Shown: positions 27,813 to 37,851 of the stretch, piece by piece
How the letters are laid out: each line of letters begins with the position of its first letter
How positions within the stretch are numbered: position 1 is the stretch's first letter
Source of the DNA: DASXZH01 sp963829965
GTDB taxonomy: Bacteria > Armatimonadota > Fimbriimonadia > Fimbriimonadales > Fimbriimonadaceae
DNA: 64,000 nucleotides
Assembly (NCBI GenBank): GCA_963829965.1
Contig: CAWHLK010000059.1
Location: forward strand, 76,624 to 140,623
Direction: 5' to 3'
Position numbers and translations under genes: made by a program
The notes under the pieces: generated by a model
The model's database searches: none
Seen by the model: only the letters and a program-made list of their open reading frames with translations
What the model was told of the DNA's origin: nothing

Positions 27813-29519
27813 CTACTTCAGCGTTCCGTGGACCATTTGAATATGTTCCACGATGGGACCGAGAGCGAGCGCGGGCAAGAAGCTTAACCCGGTGACAAGT
27901 AAGACCGTGCCCGCGAGAATTACCGCAAAGGTCATTCCGTCGGTGGGCAGAGTTCCTTTGGTGACGGGTTTCCGGCCCTGCACGGCAAAAGAGCCCGCCA
28001 ATGCCAAAGCGGGAACGGCAAGCAAAAAGCGCCCACCCATCATGGCGATGGCGGTTGTGATGTTATAGAACGCGCTATTGGCGTTAAGTCCGCCAAAAGT
28101 TTGCCCGTTGTTGGCAAACGAAGACGTGTATCCGAACAGGATCTCGGTGAAGCCGTGCGCGCCCGTGTTCGTGGTAAGCCCTGCAAGCCCAGGGGATGTT
28201 GCAACGGCGAGGGCAGTCAGGCACAAAACCAGCATCGGACCCGTGAGCGTATAGAGCACCACGAGTTGAACCTCGTACTTCGTGATCTTCTTTCCGAGGT
28301 ATTCGGGGGTGCGGCCAACCATGAGGCCGCATAAGAAAAGGCCGAGAAGCGCGACGAAGATGATGCTGTAGATGCCGGTGCCAAGTCCGCCGAAGATGAT
28401 TTCGCCTAACAGCATGTTGCTCAGGGGCGCCATTCCGCCAATCGGCGTATAGCTGTCATGGGCGGAGTTGGTGGACCCGGTTGCCCCGTTGGAGGTCGTT
28501 ATCGCCGCGAGCACCGATCCGCCGATCCCAAAGCGGGTCTCCTTGCCTTCGAAATTGCCTCCGGTGACGTGGACGGCGGCAATTGCAGGATTCACGGATT
28601 GCTCCGCGCGGTCGCAGATGACAAGACCGCCTACAAATAGTGCGACCATAACGCCAAGCAAAACCCAACCGTCCCGCGTCCTCTGAACCATCAGCCCGAA
28701 GGTCCTGGTGAGCGCGGCGGGCAGAACCGCGATCGCGAGAAGGCTGAGAACGTTCACCGCATTGTTCGGTGTTTCAAACGGGTGGGCGGCATTCGCGTTG
28801 TAGAATCCGCCGCCGTTCGTGCCGAGGTTCTTGATGAATTCGAGAGCCGCGACCGGGCCGTTCGCAATCACCTGCTTTGCGCCTTCGACCGTGGTCAGGT
28901 GCGCGTACGGCAGGAAGTTCATCGGTACGCCGCAGAACATCAGCACCACTGCTCCCACCAGACTCAGAGGCAGCAAAATGTAAAGCATGGCGCGAGTGAC
29001 GTCCACCCAGAAGTTGCCCAAAGTGGCGCTGCGCTCCCGTGCAAGGCCGCGAATGAACGCGATCCCCACTGCGAGGCCGGCCGCGCCGGCCAAGAAGTTC
29101 TGGGCGCATAGCCCCAGCATTTGGCTTGCGTAGCTCATGGTGGTTTCGCCTCCGTAAGCTTGCCAGGTCGATGTGGTGGCAAAACTCACTGCCGTGTTGG
29201 CGGCGAGATCGGGCGTCATCGGCGTGGTGATGTTCTTGGCGTCGTAAAAGGGGAGATATTGCTGCAGCCGCAAGATCGCGTAGAGGACAAGGGTTCCGAT
29301 GAGGCTGAAGATAATAAAGGAAAAAGCGTAGGCCCTCCAGTCCTGTTCCTCCTCGGGATCGATGCCGCCCACGCGGTAGATGAGGCGTTCCAAGGGCCGA
29401 AGCCATGTTGTTTGGCCATTAAAAACGCGAGCCATGTAGCCACCGAGCGGGACCACCAAGATAACGACGAGGGCGAGAAAAGCGAAATATTCTAAATGGC
29501 TTCTAGAGTCAGGATCCAT
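27813..29519 (-). CDS. kdpA: KdpA, potassium-binding subunit of the Kdp ATPase (no kdpB/kdpC beside it)
   Basis: 568 residues with about ten membrane helices. KdpA hallmarks: TPMTPDLAANTAVSFATTSTWQ, IKNLGTNGGGFYNANAAHPFETPN, AAITTSNGATGSTNSAHDS (pore loops) and VGRTPEYLGKKI. In the KdpFABC complex this subunit forms the K+ filter. The protein looks complete and undamaged. kdpB normally follows kdpA, but here convergent cheX is 12 bases away, and nothing upstream for 600 bases looks like kdp. Either the operon was rearranged or the other subunits are elsewhere. Confidence 0.95.
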   Translation of the reverse strand: MDPDSRSHLEYFAFLALVVILVVPLGGYMARVFNGQTTWLRPLERLIYRVGGIDPEEEQDWRAYAFSFIIFSLIGTLVLYAILRLQQYLPFYDAKNITTPMTPDLAANTAVSFATTSTWQAYGGETTMSYASQMLGLCAQNFLAGAAGLAVGIAFIRGLARERSATLGNFWVDVTRAMLYILLPLSLVGAVVLMFCGVPMNFLPYAHLTTVEGAKQVIANGPVAALEFIKNLGTNGGGFYNANAAHPFETPNNAVNVLSLLAIAVLPAALTRTFGLMVQRTRDGWVLLGVMVALFVGGLVICDRAEQSVNPAIAAVHVTGGNFEGKETRFGIGGSVLAAITTSNGATGSTNSAHDSYTPIGGMAPLSNMLLGEIIFGGLGTGIYSIIFVALLGLFLCGLMVGRTPEYLGKKITKYEVQLVVLYTLTGPMLVLCLTALAVATSPGLAGLTTNTGAHGFTEILFGYTSSFANNGQTFGGLNANSAFYNITTAIAMMGGRFLLAVPALALAGSFAVQGRKPVTKGTLPTDGMTFAVILAGTVLLVTGLSFLPALALGPIVEHIQMVHGTLK

Positions 29520-30103
29520 AAAGCGACGCGTCGTCCAACCTAGTCTTACTGGATTGCGGTCCTAATCGACTCGGGTGGAGACGAATCCTGACGAAATCTT
29601 GATACGAAAGGCGCTTCGCGGCGTAAGGATGGGGGGTTGAGGAACTCTGCACCGACGCAGTATTGCCAGCGTACCTAGCGATCAAGCCAAGCGACACCAC
29701 CGCAAGACGCAGCTCAAGGGATGCGCGCCAGCCACTCCAGGTTCAAATAGCGTAGCGTTGTCACCCGGAGTCGCCCTCCGGGCCGGACCTTGTCTAAAGC
29801 AGGAAGACTTCCCAGCATGACAAGATTCATTGCTCTAAGCGTCTTAGGACCAGGTCGCCCCGGGCCAAAGAGCTTAGCCGGCAGTTGAGCCGTGGGCGAC
29901 AATGACGGAAGGCTTCACGGTTCCCAGCTCCCTACCGGAAATCGAGCCAATCCACGCACCGCGACGGTGGAGTTCAGTGCATAAGATCGAACCATAGGCT
30001 CAGGAAATCTAAACGGCTGCGTAGCAGCCCATCATAGCGTAGCGTTGTCATTGCGAGGAGCGCTCCGGCGCGACGAAGCAACGAGACCGCCCCCCTTCTT
30101 CCG
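29520..30103. other. Gene-free gap with dispersed repeats
   Basis: No gene seen. It contains two copies of a GCGTAGCGTTGTCA motif (29749 and 30036). The second continues TTGCGAGGAGCGCTCCGGCG then CGACGAAGCAACG, a repeat-like stretch. The REP-like copy at 29857-29908 is listed separately. Confidence 0.6.
29857..29908. repeat. REP-like element, copy 2 (diverged)
   Basis: CCCCGGGCCAAAGAGCTTAG then CCGGCAGTTGAGCCGTGGGC then GACAATGACGG. It matches copies 1 and 3, but the right arm is ATGACGG instead of CTGCCGG, so the stem is weakened. Confidence 0.8.
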
Positions 30104-30153
30104 GCAAAGGGTTGATGTCGGGCCGCGAAGCGGGCGCGGCATCAACCCTTTGC
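30104..30153 (-). terminator. Long perfect hairpin at the end of the 123-aa gene
   Basis: GCAAAGGGTTGATG (30104-30117) pairs over 14 bases with CATCAACCCTTTGC (30140-30153), with further partial pairing inside the loop (GGCCGC/GCGGC). The stop codon of the minus-strand gene lies inside one arm. There is no T-run, so it may protect the 3' end or attenuate rather than terminate. Confidence 0.6.
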
Positions 30154-30513
30154 TTCCGAAGAATCGGGCCCCTCCACCCTCGTCAGCACCACCTTATAAG
30201 GTGCGAGCCCCGACCAGCCGATGATCACCGCCCATAGTCCTGAAAGAAGGTTTCCCGCTTCAAATCGGTAGGTCTCACCTTCCTTGACGTCCAGAGTTTC
30301 AACCTTCGAATAAAGGTTGTTCGTAACCTTCAGAGTGTGCTTGCCAGTCGCCAAGCCCATCTCAAACGTCTTCCCATAAGAGATGTTGGCGACTTCCTTG
30401 CCGTCCAGCAAAATGAAAAGGCCCCGAATCTTGATATCTTTGGGCATGGTTCGGGAGACGATAAGCTTGGCTTCCACTTGCTCTATGTTATCCAACCCGT
30501 GGCCCCCCAACAC
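30142..30513 (-). CDS. Hypothetical protein, PEGA-like beta segment
   Basis: 123 residues. The middle reads GLFILLDGKEVANISYGKTFEMGLATGKHTLKVTNN then VETLDVKEGETYRF, a pattern like PEGA/surface beta domains (short strands, G-K-H-x-L-K-V). A hydrophobic segment AGNLLSGLWAVIIGWSGLAPY follows and could anchor it in a membrane. The start at 30513 is uncertain because the upstream DNA is repeat array. I do not recognise a named family. Confidence 0.5.
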   Translation of the reverse strand: MLGGHGLDNIEQVEAKLIVSRTMPKDIKIRGLFILLDGKEVANISYGKTFEMGLATGKHTLKVTNNLYSKVETLDVKEGETYRFEAGNLLSGLWAVIIGWSGLAPYKVVLTRVEGPDSSEAKG

Positions 30514-30524
30514 CGCCTTACCGC

Positions 30525-30712
30525 TCGCGCCACTACCCGCTTACCCGTCTACCCGACTGCCGTTCACCATTCACCGTTTACCACCATTCAGCCACTCGAC
30601 CATTCAATACACAACCATTCACCATTCACCGTTCACCACCATTCAGCCATTCGACCATTCAACCATTCACCGTTCACTGTTCACCGTTCACCGTTCACCC
30701 TCTACCCTTTAC
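30525..30712. repeat. Degenerate 7-bp arrays, GTTCACC/ATTCAGC/TACCCG types
   Basis: Starts with CTACCCGCTTACCCG-like units, then GTTCACC, ATTCACC, ATTCAGC and CTCGACC heptamers, ending CCGTTCACCCTCTACCC. Same family as the arrays around the IS3 element but more mixed. Confidence 0.85.
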
Positions 30713-30769
30713 CCAGCCAACACAAAAGGACCTAAACCCTTCCCTTGCCGTATCGTAAACTAAAGAGAG

Positions 30770-31348
30770 ATGTCCGAACAGCGCTTTTATAGCGAGGATG
30801 AGGCCCAGCAGCTTCTGCGAATGGCCGCCCAAAGCACGCCGACTTCGGGAATGTCCCGCGAAGAGCTCGTGCGCGCGGCAGGCGAACTCGGAATCCCCGA
30901 AGAGCGCATTTTAGAAGCCGAGTCCCAACTCGTCGCCGAACGCGAAGCTTCCGCCCGGGCAGAACAGGATAAGGCACTAAGGGCCGAGTTCGAACGCTAT
31001 TACCGACGCAAAATATTAAGCCAAGCCTGGGGCGCCTTTTCCGGCGCCTCCATCTGGATCATGCTCTGGGCGTTCACCGGCATGGGTTACTTCTGGCCGA
31101 TCTGGGTTGTGGGCTGGTGGGTCGTACCCGCGCTTGGCAGCTTGGTAGGCAGCCTCCTGGATCCTACGCACAAGCAGAAGGCCTACGAAAAGTGGCTGGC
31201 CCACCGGAACGGCGAGCCCTTGCCCAGTTTGGCGGAAGGCGAAGAATCCGACCACGACCACGGCTACGCCTGGTCTTATGGATTTGGCTGCAGCCGAGGG
31301 CGCTGGAAGCGGCGGGATTGGTCCGAGAGGCGGCACCGGCGGAGATAG
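30770..31348 (+). CDS. 2TM-domain membrane protein
   Basis: 192 residues. An N-terminal SHOCT-like helical part (YSEDEAQQLLRMAAQ, MSREELVRAAGELGIPEERI) is followed by a short coiled stretch and two membrane helices (AFSGASIWIMLWAFTGMGYF and PIWVVGWWVVPALGSLVGSLL), then HKQKAYEKWLAHR. This is the usual layout of 2TM (PF13239-like) proteins, whose role is unknown. The last ~30 residues are Arg/Trp-rich and may be out of frame; the neighbouring frame reads GGIGPRGGTGGDSSHF. Confidence 0.65.
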   Translation: MSEQRFYSEDEAQQLLRMAAQSTPTSGMSREELVRAAGELGIPEERILEAESQLVAEREASARAEQDKALRAEFERYYRRKILSQAWGAFSGASIWIMLWAFTGMGYFWPIWVVGWWVVPALGSLVGSLLDPTHKQKAYEKWLAHRNGEPLPSLAEGEESDHDHGYAWSYGFGCSRGRWKRRDWSERRHRRR

Positions 31349-31447
31349 TTCACATTTTATCTTAGGGGCCCATTTCCCCTCAGCGCACATTCTGCATAAA
31401 TACCTAAAAAGCGTATTTTGTATTCGTTATTGTAGCCAAGCTTGCTT

Positions 31448-31453
31448 TATAAT
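31448..31453 (+). promoter_or_regulatory. Candidate -10 box of the RHS gene
   Basis: TATAAT eight bases before the ATG at 31462. Transcription would start at or just before the ATG, implying a leaderless or nearly leaderless message. AAGGA also lies directly before the ATG but too close for normal ribosome binding. Confidence 0.45.
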
Positions 31454-31461
31454 GCAAGGAT

Positions 31462-34400
31462 ATGCCACGTGAATCCGTACGGTCCCTTAAGACTGCTGTC
31501 CGATTTCTTTTCTTCGGCCTGCTGATCGTTTTCGCTTTGTCCTCTGCAGAACCATCGCGGGGAGGCGGGACGATTGGAACCAATGGAACAGCGGGAACGC
31601 AGGATCAGCAGCATGGTGTGCCGCCGGCACCTACAGGTTTAACCGCCCAAGGCGGTTTAGAATCGGCGACCCTTAGCTGGACAGCAAGTACGAACGCAGT
31701 CGCTTACTATATTCTTCAATCGCCTACCGGCAATTGCGGAACATTTAAACAAATTGGAACGAGCACCACAACCACGTATTCGGTCACCGGCCTATCCGAT
31801 GGAACCACTTACTATTTCGAGGTCGAGGCTTACGATACGTCCGGCTCAAGCGCGCCATCGAACGTAGCGTGGGCTCTAACTTTTCCACCGGCGCCAGGCA
31901 ACCTCACCGCAACCGGGGGCCTAAACCAGGTCACCCTAAATTGGTCTGCGGCGCTCAGCGCAACTTATTACGGGGTTTACGAGTCGGCCTCGCTCAATGG
32001 AACATACACTTCAATTGGGAACACAACTCAGACCACTTACACCCAAACTGGGCTCGTAGCCGGAACAGTCTACTATTATAAAGTTGGCGGATTTAATGGA
32101 TCCGGCGGTCCCGGACATCTCTCGAGCGTCGCCTCCGCGATAACGATTCCGGCGGTTCCTACCGGGTTGACGGCGACCGCCGAGACAACGAGCATTGCCC
32201 TTTCGTGGAATGCCAGCACCGGCGCCAGCTCGTACTCCATTCTGTGTTCAACCTCGGGCGCTTCCGGACCGTTTTCCCCCGTCGGCACCAGCTCGTCCAC
32301 TTCGTATACGTACTCCGGGAATCAAGGAACGACATACTGGTTTGAAGTTGAAGCGGTCAACGTTTCGGGATCGAGCGGTCCCTCAAACGTGGCCACGGCC
32401 ACGATCCCTCCCGGTCCTCCCAGTAACTTCACTGCGACGGGAGGGCTCAATAGCGTCACCCTCGCCTGGTCCCCGGGAGCGGGAGCGGCGGTCTATAACA
32501 TTTGGAGAAGCACGTCGCTGGGGGGTCCCTATTCTCTCATAGCCTCAGTCGGCGGGGTCCCGCCACCGGGGGGTGGCCAAAACCGTTTCTACACGGATAC
32601 GGGCCTTGCTTCGGGAACGACCTACTATTATGAACTGTACTCTTCCACCGCGAACGGCGTTGTAAGCCTGACTTATGCCGGACCGGTTTCCGCCCTCACT
32701 CTGCCCGCCGCTCCCCCCAATTTCACGGCGACCGGCGGAGATACCCAGGTTTCGCTAACTTGGGGCTCTGTGCTTTCCGCGAGCAGCTACACCGTCAATT
32801 TGCTTGCCGGAGCTGGTGGAACCCCGACCGAAAGCTGGACAGTCACCGGCCTTTCGCAGGTGGCCACCGGGCTACTGGACAACACGACCTATTACTTCTC
32901 CGTTTACGCCACAAACGCAACGGGAAATGGCCCCTCCTCAACGGCAAATGCACAAACTAGCTCCGGGCTGGCCGCGCCAACTTTAACCGCGACGCCCGGC
33001 GTCCAACAGGTCAGCTTGAATTGGACCAGCCTGAGCGGCGCCTCTTACTACGTAGTCTATAAGTCCAGCTCGAACAACGGATCGTTCAATGCCCTAACCC
33101 AGGTGAGCACCAACTCGTTTCTGGACACTGCAGTCGTCGGAGGAACCACTTACTACTATGAGGTATGTGGGTTCACAGTCAATAACGGACAAGGACCGAT
33201 GTCCAACGTTGCGTCGGCAACCCCTTACAAGAATTTCACAAATCCCATCAATCCTCAGATAAACCAATATGGCTTCTTGAATCAGCCACAGACCTTCCCC
33301 GACTGGCTGGTCAACACGATACCGGTCGACGTAAGCGACGCTCCAGGCTCGGGCCCGGCATCAACCATTAGCACATCTTTGTCATTTGGATGCGCCGAAA
33401 TTAATTCGGGGCCGGACATTGTGGCTTTCAATCCTTCGGGAGGACCGGCTCTGTCATTCGAACGAACCTATCGGAGCGCACTCGCGTTCGCTGGCCTGTC
33501 AGCACCGGGCCTTCCAGTAGGTTGGACAGACAACTGGGCCTACCAAATTATCCCGTCCAATACCTCTGCCTGGGCCCCGCTTATGCTTTTATATCCAAGC
33601 GGTGCCTCAGAACTGCTCATCCCACCGACTGACGGCAATGGCAACTTAACAGGAAACGGCCCGGTCACATTCACGGTGCAAGAGGGCATTTTGGGGCAAT
33701 CCACGGCGCCCTACAATGCAGAGCCACCATTTACGGTTACGGGTATTCCAATGGAAGGCTCAATCGGTTCGTGGAGCTCAATCGTCTTAAGCTTCGGCGG
33801 GGATGCGTCGGCTACTTTCGCACAGGCGGTCGCCTCCAACTCAAACTACTTCCCTACTACGTTTGAAACCGAAGACGACCACACCCTTACGGTCGCATAC
33901 GAGAACCCAGCCTACGGAGTGTCCGGAAGCATTGCATCGATATCAGAAAGCGGTGGTGCTTCGCTTAATTTCACTTATAACGCCGGGTTCCTGGAATCGC
34001 AGGGCAACGGTCTATTGCAGCAGGTGGCCGACGGCATGGGCAGACAGGTCAACTACAACTATGGCAATCTCACCAATGGAACTCTTCTGACGGACGTCTC
34101 GTCCCCTTCGCTGCCCCACAATCAAGTCGACGGATTCCAAGATTACCTATGGAACTACGGTTACGCCTTAGTGGGCAATGCCATGCTTTTGGACTCAGTC
34201 GCAACCTATAATGGCAGCCCCGCGACAATCACTTACGATCCTTCATCTGGCCAAGTCGACAGCATTGAGGACGCTGACGCGAACTCAGGCACAGGAGGAG
34301 CCACAAGGTTGTACTCGTACAACCAAGGATCGACAAGCGTTAGCGTGCAAACAGCGAGCGGTTCTGAAATCGACGACTGGCTTAGCGGTTTTGACACTTT

Positions 34401-37400
34401 CGGCCGCTCTTTATGGAGCTCCAACGCAGCAGGAGACGTTACCAGCAACACCTATGACTCCACAAATCCGTCCGTTGACAACACCGATTCGAACCCCCAA
34501 GAAACCACAACTCAAACACATACGGATTTGCACGGCAACGTTATCGAAGTCGACCACGCCTTCCAGGCTCAAGGCAGCACCAGCGTCGCGAAAACCACTT
34601 TTCAGTGGACCTATCCTTCCAACTTTCCAAGGGGATTGCTAACGCAAATACAGCAGTTTGGCTCAGACAACTCCTCGAAAGCGCCGATCAGCTTCACCTA
34701 TTTCACAACGACGAACGCTTCGGCAGGTGCTTTCGCGGGCAAGGTTCAATCCGTTAGTTTTCCGCCACCCGGCACCAGCAATGCTTTGAACCCTTCGGCG
34801 TCGATCTCCATCAACTACACTTACACCCCCACCGGCCAGCTGGCGTCGATCATTGAGCCCGGGCCCACCGCGAATGCCAACACTCAGAACGAAACGACAA
34901 CGTTCGCCTACACAAATGGCGTCTTGACCAGCGTTACCGATCCGATGGGCCTCGTCACGCAGCTACAGGCGAACGCAATCGATCTCGGACAGATAAGCGG
35001 GATCGTAGACCCCCTCGGCAACCAAACCCTCCTCGGCTACACCCCGTCCGCACCAGACATTTATGCGGATCAGGGGCAGATTACAAGCATTACCGCTAAA
35101 GACTCGGCTGGCAATGTTCTCGGGTCCAGCGCGCTAACATACGGTGGAACCGGGAAACCGGTGAACCAGGCCCAGGTTCTCGACGCATCCGGAAACGTGG
35201 CCAAGACACTAAATTATGCCTACAACCCCGAATACGATGGAACGACGGCTACGGGGAACACGGACCCGATAACGCAAGGAGTAAATCCCGAGTACTTGAT
35301 CCAATCGGTCGAAAACGGAAATTCGATCACCATGCACAGCTTCACGTACCTGCCGGCCTCCAGAACGACGAAGGTGTCGGTCGGCAAAAGCCCGTCGAGC
35401 CAGTGGACGAGCGTTGTCGATAAGGATGGTAGCTTATCCTCTTCCACCGACCCCGCGGGGCAAGTTCTTACGGCTACGAACGGAGACGGCGACGATCGGC
35501 CAACGAAGGCGGACGTCGCAAACAACGGAAAGACTTCCACAACGGCCATTGTTTACGATGGCTTCGGGCGAATTTCAAGCATCGACAAGGACAACGGCGA
35601 TGGCCTGACCGAAAAGAAGGTCACCTACACCTATGACGACCTTGACGACGTGACCTCCGTCAACACGCAAATCGGGGCGAACGGAACGATATTCAACGGC
35701 ACGGTGACCTATCAGTACTTCATGAACGGTGAAAAGTCCGCGATGAAAGTCTACAGCGCCACTGGCACAGGCGTGGAATTCGGTTACCAGTATGACGACG
35801 ATGGCCGTCTCACTCAGGTCTCTCACACCATATCTGGAGCCGAACCAGACATGGTGGCTAATTACGAATACGACGCGGACGGGCGCGTCCACGCTTGCAA
35901 AACCGGGGACGGTAACTCGGGCGACAGCGGTGTGAACACTTATTATCAATATGATGGCCTTGGCCGTGTCATCGAAATTGACAACCTCTCAAACTTTGCT
36001 CCGCCTTCCGGTGGAAGTTACCCAACGTTCCAGGACCCGGATTCTAAGAGCGCAGTCATGTTGCTGTCCAGGTTCTATTTCGATCCAAGTCAATCGAACG
36101 GCCAGCCAATGTACGATGCGAAAGGCAACCTTCTAAGCATGGCCTTTACGGTTCCTTCGCCGGCGAATTGCGATGGGTCCGGCTACAGTTCGTCCGCTGA
36201 CCCGAATGGCGCGGTCAACTTCACCTATAATCCGGCAGACGAATTGACGTCGGAATCATGGAGTTTCCAAAATTACCAAAGCTACGCAGGCCAATCTCTT
36301 CAGCACTCTTACGACACGTCGGGAAATATCCTTGGGCTGAGAAATCAATCGTTTACCGCCTCGGACAACAACGATCAACTCCTATCAGGAACTACGAGCG
36401 CTCTCGCCACGATCAACGGAAGCCAGCCTCAAGGCTTCAGCCTTGCCTATAATGATGCAGTAGACGCACAGGGCCTACTCGGCAACACCACGAGCGCGCC
36501 AATCGTTATCCCAACGGGCTTCAGCCCGCAGAGTGGAAACCCGTACGAGATATCGAACGCTACCGTAAGTTACGATCTCTTCGGCCTCTCGGGCGGATCT
36601 ATAGATGGAGGCAATATCGCCTCTCTATCCTTCACCAACCCTTCCACTCAGGCTCCGAATACCTTCTCCTACGACTACTACCCGGACGGGCTGCGCGCGG
36701 ATAAGTCTCCTGGGGCCTACTATCTTTACGATGGCGACCAGTTGGTTGCCATCTACAACCCCAGCTTTCCAGGCCAGTTGGAATATTCCTACATGTGGGG
36801 ACCAACGGGGATCGCCGGAGAGTTTACGAGCTCGCTAACGGAGGGGCAGGGTCAACCTAACATCCTTTTTACCTACGACTTGATGGGAAATCGAGTCGGG
36901 CGCCATCCGATTAGTTCGGGCAGTAACGCTTTAACCGACTCACAGACGATTTACGATGGATACGGCCTTGCGATTGCCGATGCCGAGAACACAGATTTCG
37001 ACTCGACCTTCCAGCCCCTAGACTCCGGCCAAACCGATCCCATTGGCTACAAAGGCCAGGTTGGCTGCTTTACGGACCCGGAATCGGGGCTCGTTTATTG
37101 CCAGCAACGGTATTACTCGCCTTTGCTCGGCCGGTGGATGACTCGGGATCCGGCTGGGCTTGAAGGCGGGGTTAATGAATACGAGTTCTGCGATAACAAT
37201 CCGACCAACATTGGCGATCCAAGCGGACTTCAAGGTTCCTTCATCAGCGACCGAGGATACTCGTGGTGGGAGTGGATAGGACGTTACCTTGGACTAACGG
37301 ATCACGTACAATACTCCATACCAAAGCCATCACCTGAGTTCGCAGCGGTGCCCGTTTATGGTTCTGGGGCAATGATGCTCTATGGCGCAACGAACCCGGG

Positions 37401-37851
37401 TGAAATGAACCCCTGGGAATGGGCTTTTTACAGCTTTCGATTCTTCGCCCTTGACGCCGATCCCTTGGGCCTAGCGTTCGGTGGAGAGGATGCTGGACCA
37501 ATAGGGGATGCCGCAATTGAAGAGGGATTGCAAAGATTGGTACCGCAAGCAGTTGAGGATGCAGATCGGGCTGGCTTCACCGCACGACAAGCGGCCGCCA
37601 TCGGAAGGTATCCGAATCTGAAGGCAGCGTACAAGGGCTCAAATATCCACCGCGCACTCCGGGCATTGGTTAGTAAAGACTCGGTGCTTTCCAAAGCGCT
37701 CAAAGTCACGCCAGATTTTAAGGGTGCTCCAGATTATATTTCGAAAGCGTCAGGCAAGTGGTTCGATCTTACGACGGACAGGGCGTGGCCGGCTCACCAA
37801 GCAAAATATAAAAAACTGGGGCTTGGTCACCATATAAAATACATTCCATGA
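31462..37851 (+). CDS. Secreted FN3-RHS polymorphic toxin, full length, DLTT-type tip
   Basis: 2129 residues, undamaged. An N-terminal signal-like helix (FLFFGLLIVFALSSAEPS) is followed by six fibronectin-III repeats (about residues 50-590; each has GLTATGG-x-V-L-W and TTYYFEV), a YD/RHS shell (about 640-1885; LFTYDLMGNRVGRHP, YDGYGL) and the core end PIGYKGQVGCFTDPESGLVYCQQRYYSPLLGRWMTRDPAG. The tip (about 1925-2129) ends GAPDYISKASGKWFDLTTDRAWPAHQAKY...GHHIKYIP, which resembles restriction-endonuclease-fold toxin domains. RHS shells encapsulate and deliver such tips. Its stop overlaps the pentapeptide gene start (ATGA), as expected for toxin-immunity pairs. Nuclease activity is inference. 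Confidence 0.9.
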   Translation: MPRESVRSLKTAVRFLFFGLLIVFALSSAEPSRGGGTIGTNGTAGTQDQQHGVPPAPTGLTAQGGLESATLSWTASTNAVAYYILQSPTGNCGTFKQIGTSTTTTYSVTGLSDGTTYYFEVEAYDTSGSSAPSNVAWALTFPPAPGNLTATGGLNQVTLNWSAALSATYYGVYESASLNGTYTSIGNTTQTTYTQTGLVAGTVYYYKVGGFNGSGGPGHLSSVASAITIPAVPTGLTATAETTSIALSWNASTGASSYSILCSTSGASGPFSPVGTSSSTSYTYSGNQGTTYWFEVEAVNVSGSSGPSNVATATIPPGPPSNFTATGGLNSVTLAWSPGAGAAVYNIWRSTSLGGPYSLIASVGGVPPPGGGQNRFYTDTGLASGTTYYYELYSSTANGVVSLTYAGPVSALTLPAAPPNFTATGGDTQVSLTWGSVLSASSYTVNLLAGAGGTPTESWTVTGLSQVATGLLDNTTYYFSVYATNATGNGPSSTANAQTSSGLAAPTLTATPGVQQVSLNWTSLSGASYYVVYKSSSNNGSFNALTQVSTNSFLDTAVVGGTTYYYEVCGFTVNNGQGPMSNVASATPYKNFTNPINPQINQYGFLNQPQTFPDWLVNTIPVDVSDAPGSGPASTISTSLSFGCAEINSGPDIVAFNPSGGPALSFERTYRSALAFAGLSAPGLPVGWTDNWAYQIIPSNTSAWAPLMLLYPSGASELLIPPTDGNGNLTGNGPVTFTVQEGILGQSTAPYNAEPPFTVTGIPMEGSIGSWSSIVLSFGGDASATFAQAVASNSNYFPTTFETEDDHTLTVAYENPAYGVSGSIASISESGGASLNFTYNAGFLESQGNGLLQQVADGMGRQVNYNYGNLTNGTLLTDVSSPSLPHNQVDGFQDYLWNYGYALVGNAMLLDSVATYNGSPATITYDPSSGQVDSIEDADANSGTGGATRLYSYNQGSTSVSVQTASGSEIDDWLSGFDTFGRSLWSSNAAGDVTSNTYDSTNPSVDNTDSNPQETTTQTHTDLHGNVIEVDHAFQAQGSTSVAKTTFQWTYPSNFPRGLLTQIQQFGSDNSSKAPISFTYFTTTNASAGAFAGKVQSVSFPPPGTSNALNPSASISINYTYTPTGQLASIIEPGPTANANTQNETTTFAYTNGVLTSVTDPMGLVTQLQANAIDLGQISGIVDPLGNQTLLGYTPSAPDIYADQGQITSITAKDSAGNVLGSSALTYGGTGKPVNQAQVLDASGNVAKTLNYAYNPEYDGTTATGNTDPITQGVNPEYLIQSVENGNSITMHSFTYLPASRTTKVSVGKSPSSQWTSVVDKDGSLSSSTDPAGQVLTATNGDGDDRPTKADVANNGKTSTTAIVYDGFGRISSIDKDNGDGLTEKKVTYTYDDLDDVTSVNTQIGANGTIFNGTVTYQYFMNGEKSAMKVYSATGTGVEFGYQYDDDGRLTQVSHTISGAEPDMVANYEYDADGRVHACKTGDGNSGDSGVNTYYQYDGLGRVIEIDNLSNFAPPSGGSYPTFQDPDSKSAVMLLSRFYFDPSQSNGQPMYDAKGNLLSMAFTVPSPANCDGSGYSSSADPNGAVNFTYNPADELTSESWSFQNYQSYAGQSLQHSYDTSGNILGLRNQSFTASDNNDQLLSGTTSALATINGSQPQGFSLAYNDAVDAQGLLGNTTSAPIVIPTGFSPQSGNPYEISNATVSYDLFGLSGGSIDGGNIASLSFTNPSTQAPNTFSYDYYPDGLRADKSPGAYYLYDGDQLVAIYNPSFPGQLEYSYMWGPTGIAGEFTSSLTEGQGQPNILFTYDLMGNRVGRHPISSGSNALTDSQTIYDGYGLAIADAENTDFDSTFQPLDSGQTDPIGYKGQVGCFTDPESGLVYCQQRYYSPLLGRWMTRDPAGLEGGVNEYEFCDNNPTNIGDPSGLQGSFISDRGYSWWEWIGRYLGLTDHVQYSIPKPSPEFAAVPVYGSGAMMLYGATNPGEMNPWEWAFYSFRFFALDADPLGLAFGGEDAGPIGDAAIEEGLQRLVPQAVEDADRAGFTARQAAAIGRYPNLKAAYKGSNIHRALRALVSKDSVLSKALKVTPDFKGAPDYISKASGKWFDLTTDRAWPAHQAKYKKLGLGHHIKYIP

